From assembly GCA_963835955.1 (NCBI GenBank), contig CAWIHZ010000017.1, positions 248,001 through 312,000 on the forward strand: a DNA stretch of 64,000 nt. The letters are read 5' to 3'. The notes below the pieces were generated by a model. The model was given only the letters and a program-made list of their open reading frames with translations, was not told the DNA's origin and did no database searches. How positions within the stretch are numbered: the first letter of the stretch is position 1; each line of letters begins with the position of its first letter. Origin of the DNA: Roseiarcus sp963835955 (GTDB lineage Bacteria; Pseudomonadota; Alphaproteobacteria; Rhizobiales; Beijerinckiaceae). This document shows, in pieces, positions 63,168 to 64,000 of the stretch. Position numbers and translations under genes: made by a program.

Positions 63168-63396
63168 ATGACTGAAGGCGATCGACTCGGTCGTCTGCAC
63201 GAGCTGCCACACGAGCAATTTTCTCGGTGACTCGACCGTGCCGCGGCTCGCCGGGCAGGAGCGAGACTACCTGTTCAAGACGATGACGGATTTCCGCAAC
63301 CACACCCGCGCCAACAACCCCAGCATGTCGGATCTCTTGAACACCGCCACGCCCGAGCAGATCGCCGCCATGGCCGCCTATCTCGCGGGGCTGTGA
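63168..63396 (+). pseudogene. broken c-type cytochrome
   Basis: AGGGAGG precedes an ATG at 63168 (MTEGDRL). One base later in phase the frame encodes VVCTSCHTSNFLGDSTVPRL, AGQERDYLFKTMTDFRNHTR and PEQIAAMAAYLAGL, ending at 63394-63396: a haem motif CTSCH and a cytochrome c4-like C-terminal half. Dropping one G after GACTC (63184-63188) joins the two. Even then there is no signal peptide, so the gene appears truncated at its 5' end as well. Confidence 0.6.
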
Positions 63397-63414
63397 GGGC
63401 GAGGACGGAAGGGC

Positions 63415-64000
63415 TTATTTCTCCGCCAGCATTTTCGCGACCCGCTCGCGCCCGAGCCCGCGGGCGATGTCGGCCGCCGTCTTGCCGCGGTCGTCCTTGA
63501 GGTCGAACGCTGCGCCGTGATCGATGAGGAGCTTCAGCGTCGCATCGACATCCTCGACCCCGGCGGAAGCGTCATGCCCGGCCGCCCACATCAGCGCGGT
63601 GAGGCCGTGGGCGTAGCGCCGGTTGACGTCGACGCCCGCGCCGAGCAGCAGCGCTACGATCGACGTATTGGCGCGGCCGGCCGCGAACACCATCGCGCTC
63701 TTGCCTTCGTCGTCGAGCGCGTTGGGGTCCGCGCCGTGCTTCAGCAACAGATCGACGCTGTCCGCAGCGCCGTTATAGGCGGCCGCGGCGAGCGGCCTCA
63801 CGCCGTCGCGGCCGGGAATGTTGGGATCGGCGCCCCGTTCGATCAGCAGGCGCGTCGCCGCGGGCCGGTCCTGCTCGGCGGCGAGGAACAGCGGGGTCGA
63901 GCCGTCGACCGCGCGCGCGTTGAGGTCGGCGCCCTTGTCGATCAGCAGCGCCATCAGCCTGGTCTTGCCCGCTCCGGCGGCCTCCCCGAGCGCGGTCGCG
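63415..64000 (-). CDS. ankyrin-repeat protein, 5' part cut by the window edge
   Basis: The open frame continues to 64000 without a start, so the gene extends beyond the window. About five ankyrin repeats are visible, with GADLNARAVDGSTPLFLAAE, GADPNIPGRDGVRPLAAAAY, GADPNALDDEGKSAMVFAAG and GVDVNRRYAHGLTALMWAAG. Ankyrin proteins of this type often accompany secreted cytochromes; whether it is exported cannot be seen without its start. Confidence 0.85.
   Translation of the reverse strand, partial: ATALGEAAGAGKTRLMALLIDKGADLNARAVDGSTPLFLAAEQDRPAATRLLIERGADPNIPGRDGVRPLAAAAYNGAADSVDLLLKHGADPNALDDEGKSAMVFAAGRANTSIVALLLGAGVDVNRRYAHGLTALMWAAGHDASAGVEDVDATLKLLIDHGAAFDLKDDRGKTAADIARGLGRERVAKMLAEK

Overview
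This window looks like a high-GC alphaproteobacterial chromosome, most likely Hyphomicrobiales (Beijerinckiaceae/Methylocystaceae-like). Pointers are the long rpoB-rpoC/str/S10/spc ribosomal run, a GcrA-family regulator, an LdtR/L,D-transpeptidase pair, a DUF6163-like membrane protein, intergenic palindromes typical of that order, and many CcrM-type GANTC sites. The genus is inference. No tRNA, rRNA or CRISPR array was recognised.

Layout. 0.1-3.6 kb: SnoaL-like protein, c-type cytochrome and comEC on the minus strand. 3.9-5.1 kb: an accessory patch with a small protein, a HlyC-like acyltransferase and an AraC remnant. 5.1-6.6 kb: gltX. 6.6-11.3 kb: a repeat-rich region with a class III cyclase/TPR protein, a decayed REP-associated transposase and a conspicuously AT-rich gene with a deoxyribosyltransferase-like domain. 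11.3-15.1 kb: L,D-transpeptidase, ldtR, DUF6163 and a 3-hydroxyisobutyryl-CoA hydrolase. 15.1-42.4 kb, almost all minus strand and read from right to left: rplJ-rplL-rpoB-rpoC, then a plus-strand gcrA-like gene, then rpsL-rpsG-fusA-tuf-rpsJ through secY-adk. rplK/rplA are not upstream of rplJ, and rpsM-rpsK-rpoA-rplQ do not follow adk.

43-48.5 kb: small secreted and hypothetical proteins, a split PEP-synthase/rifampin-phosphotransferase-like pair with a cyclic-nucleotide-binding protein, a small lipoprotein and a GYD protein. 48.5-57 kb: guaB, a membrane-anchored trehalose-6-phosphate synthase, an ABM monooxygenase, Uma2 and GST remnants, an SDR, guaC, a lytic transglycosylase and a Cys-rich secreted protein. 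57-64 kb: rlmN, a SorC-family regulator convergent with an acetoin/pyruvate-dehydrogenase-type E1-alpha/E1-beta/E2-hydrolase operon that carries a palindromic operator candidate, a broken cytochrome c, and an ankyrin gene running off the right edge.

The most striking cross-window signal is that six broken reading frames (comEC, the small gene at 3.9 kb, fusA, rpoC, the PEP-utilising gene, and a cytochrome fragment) are each repaired by deleting one base at or directly beside a GANTC pentamer. Because fusA and rpoC are essential, I read these mainly as systematic sequence errors at CcrM-methylated sites rather than true mutations. The best candidates for new biology are the AT-rich deoxyribosyltransferase-like gene, the HlyC-like acyltransferase pair, the split PEP-dependent enzyme with its cyclic-nucleotide-binding partner, and a two-locus element combining a promoter-like box with 21-bp tandem repeats.
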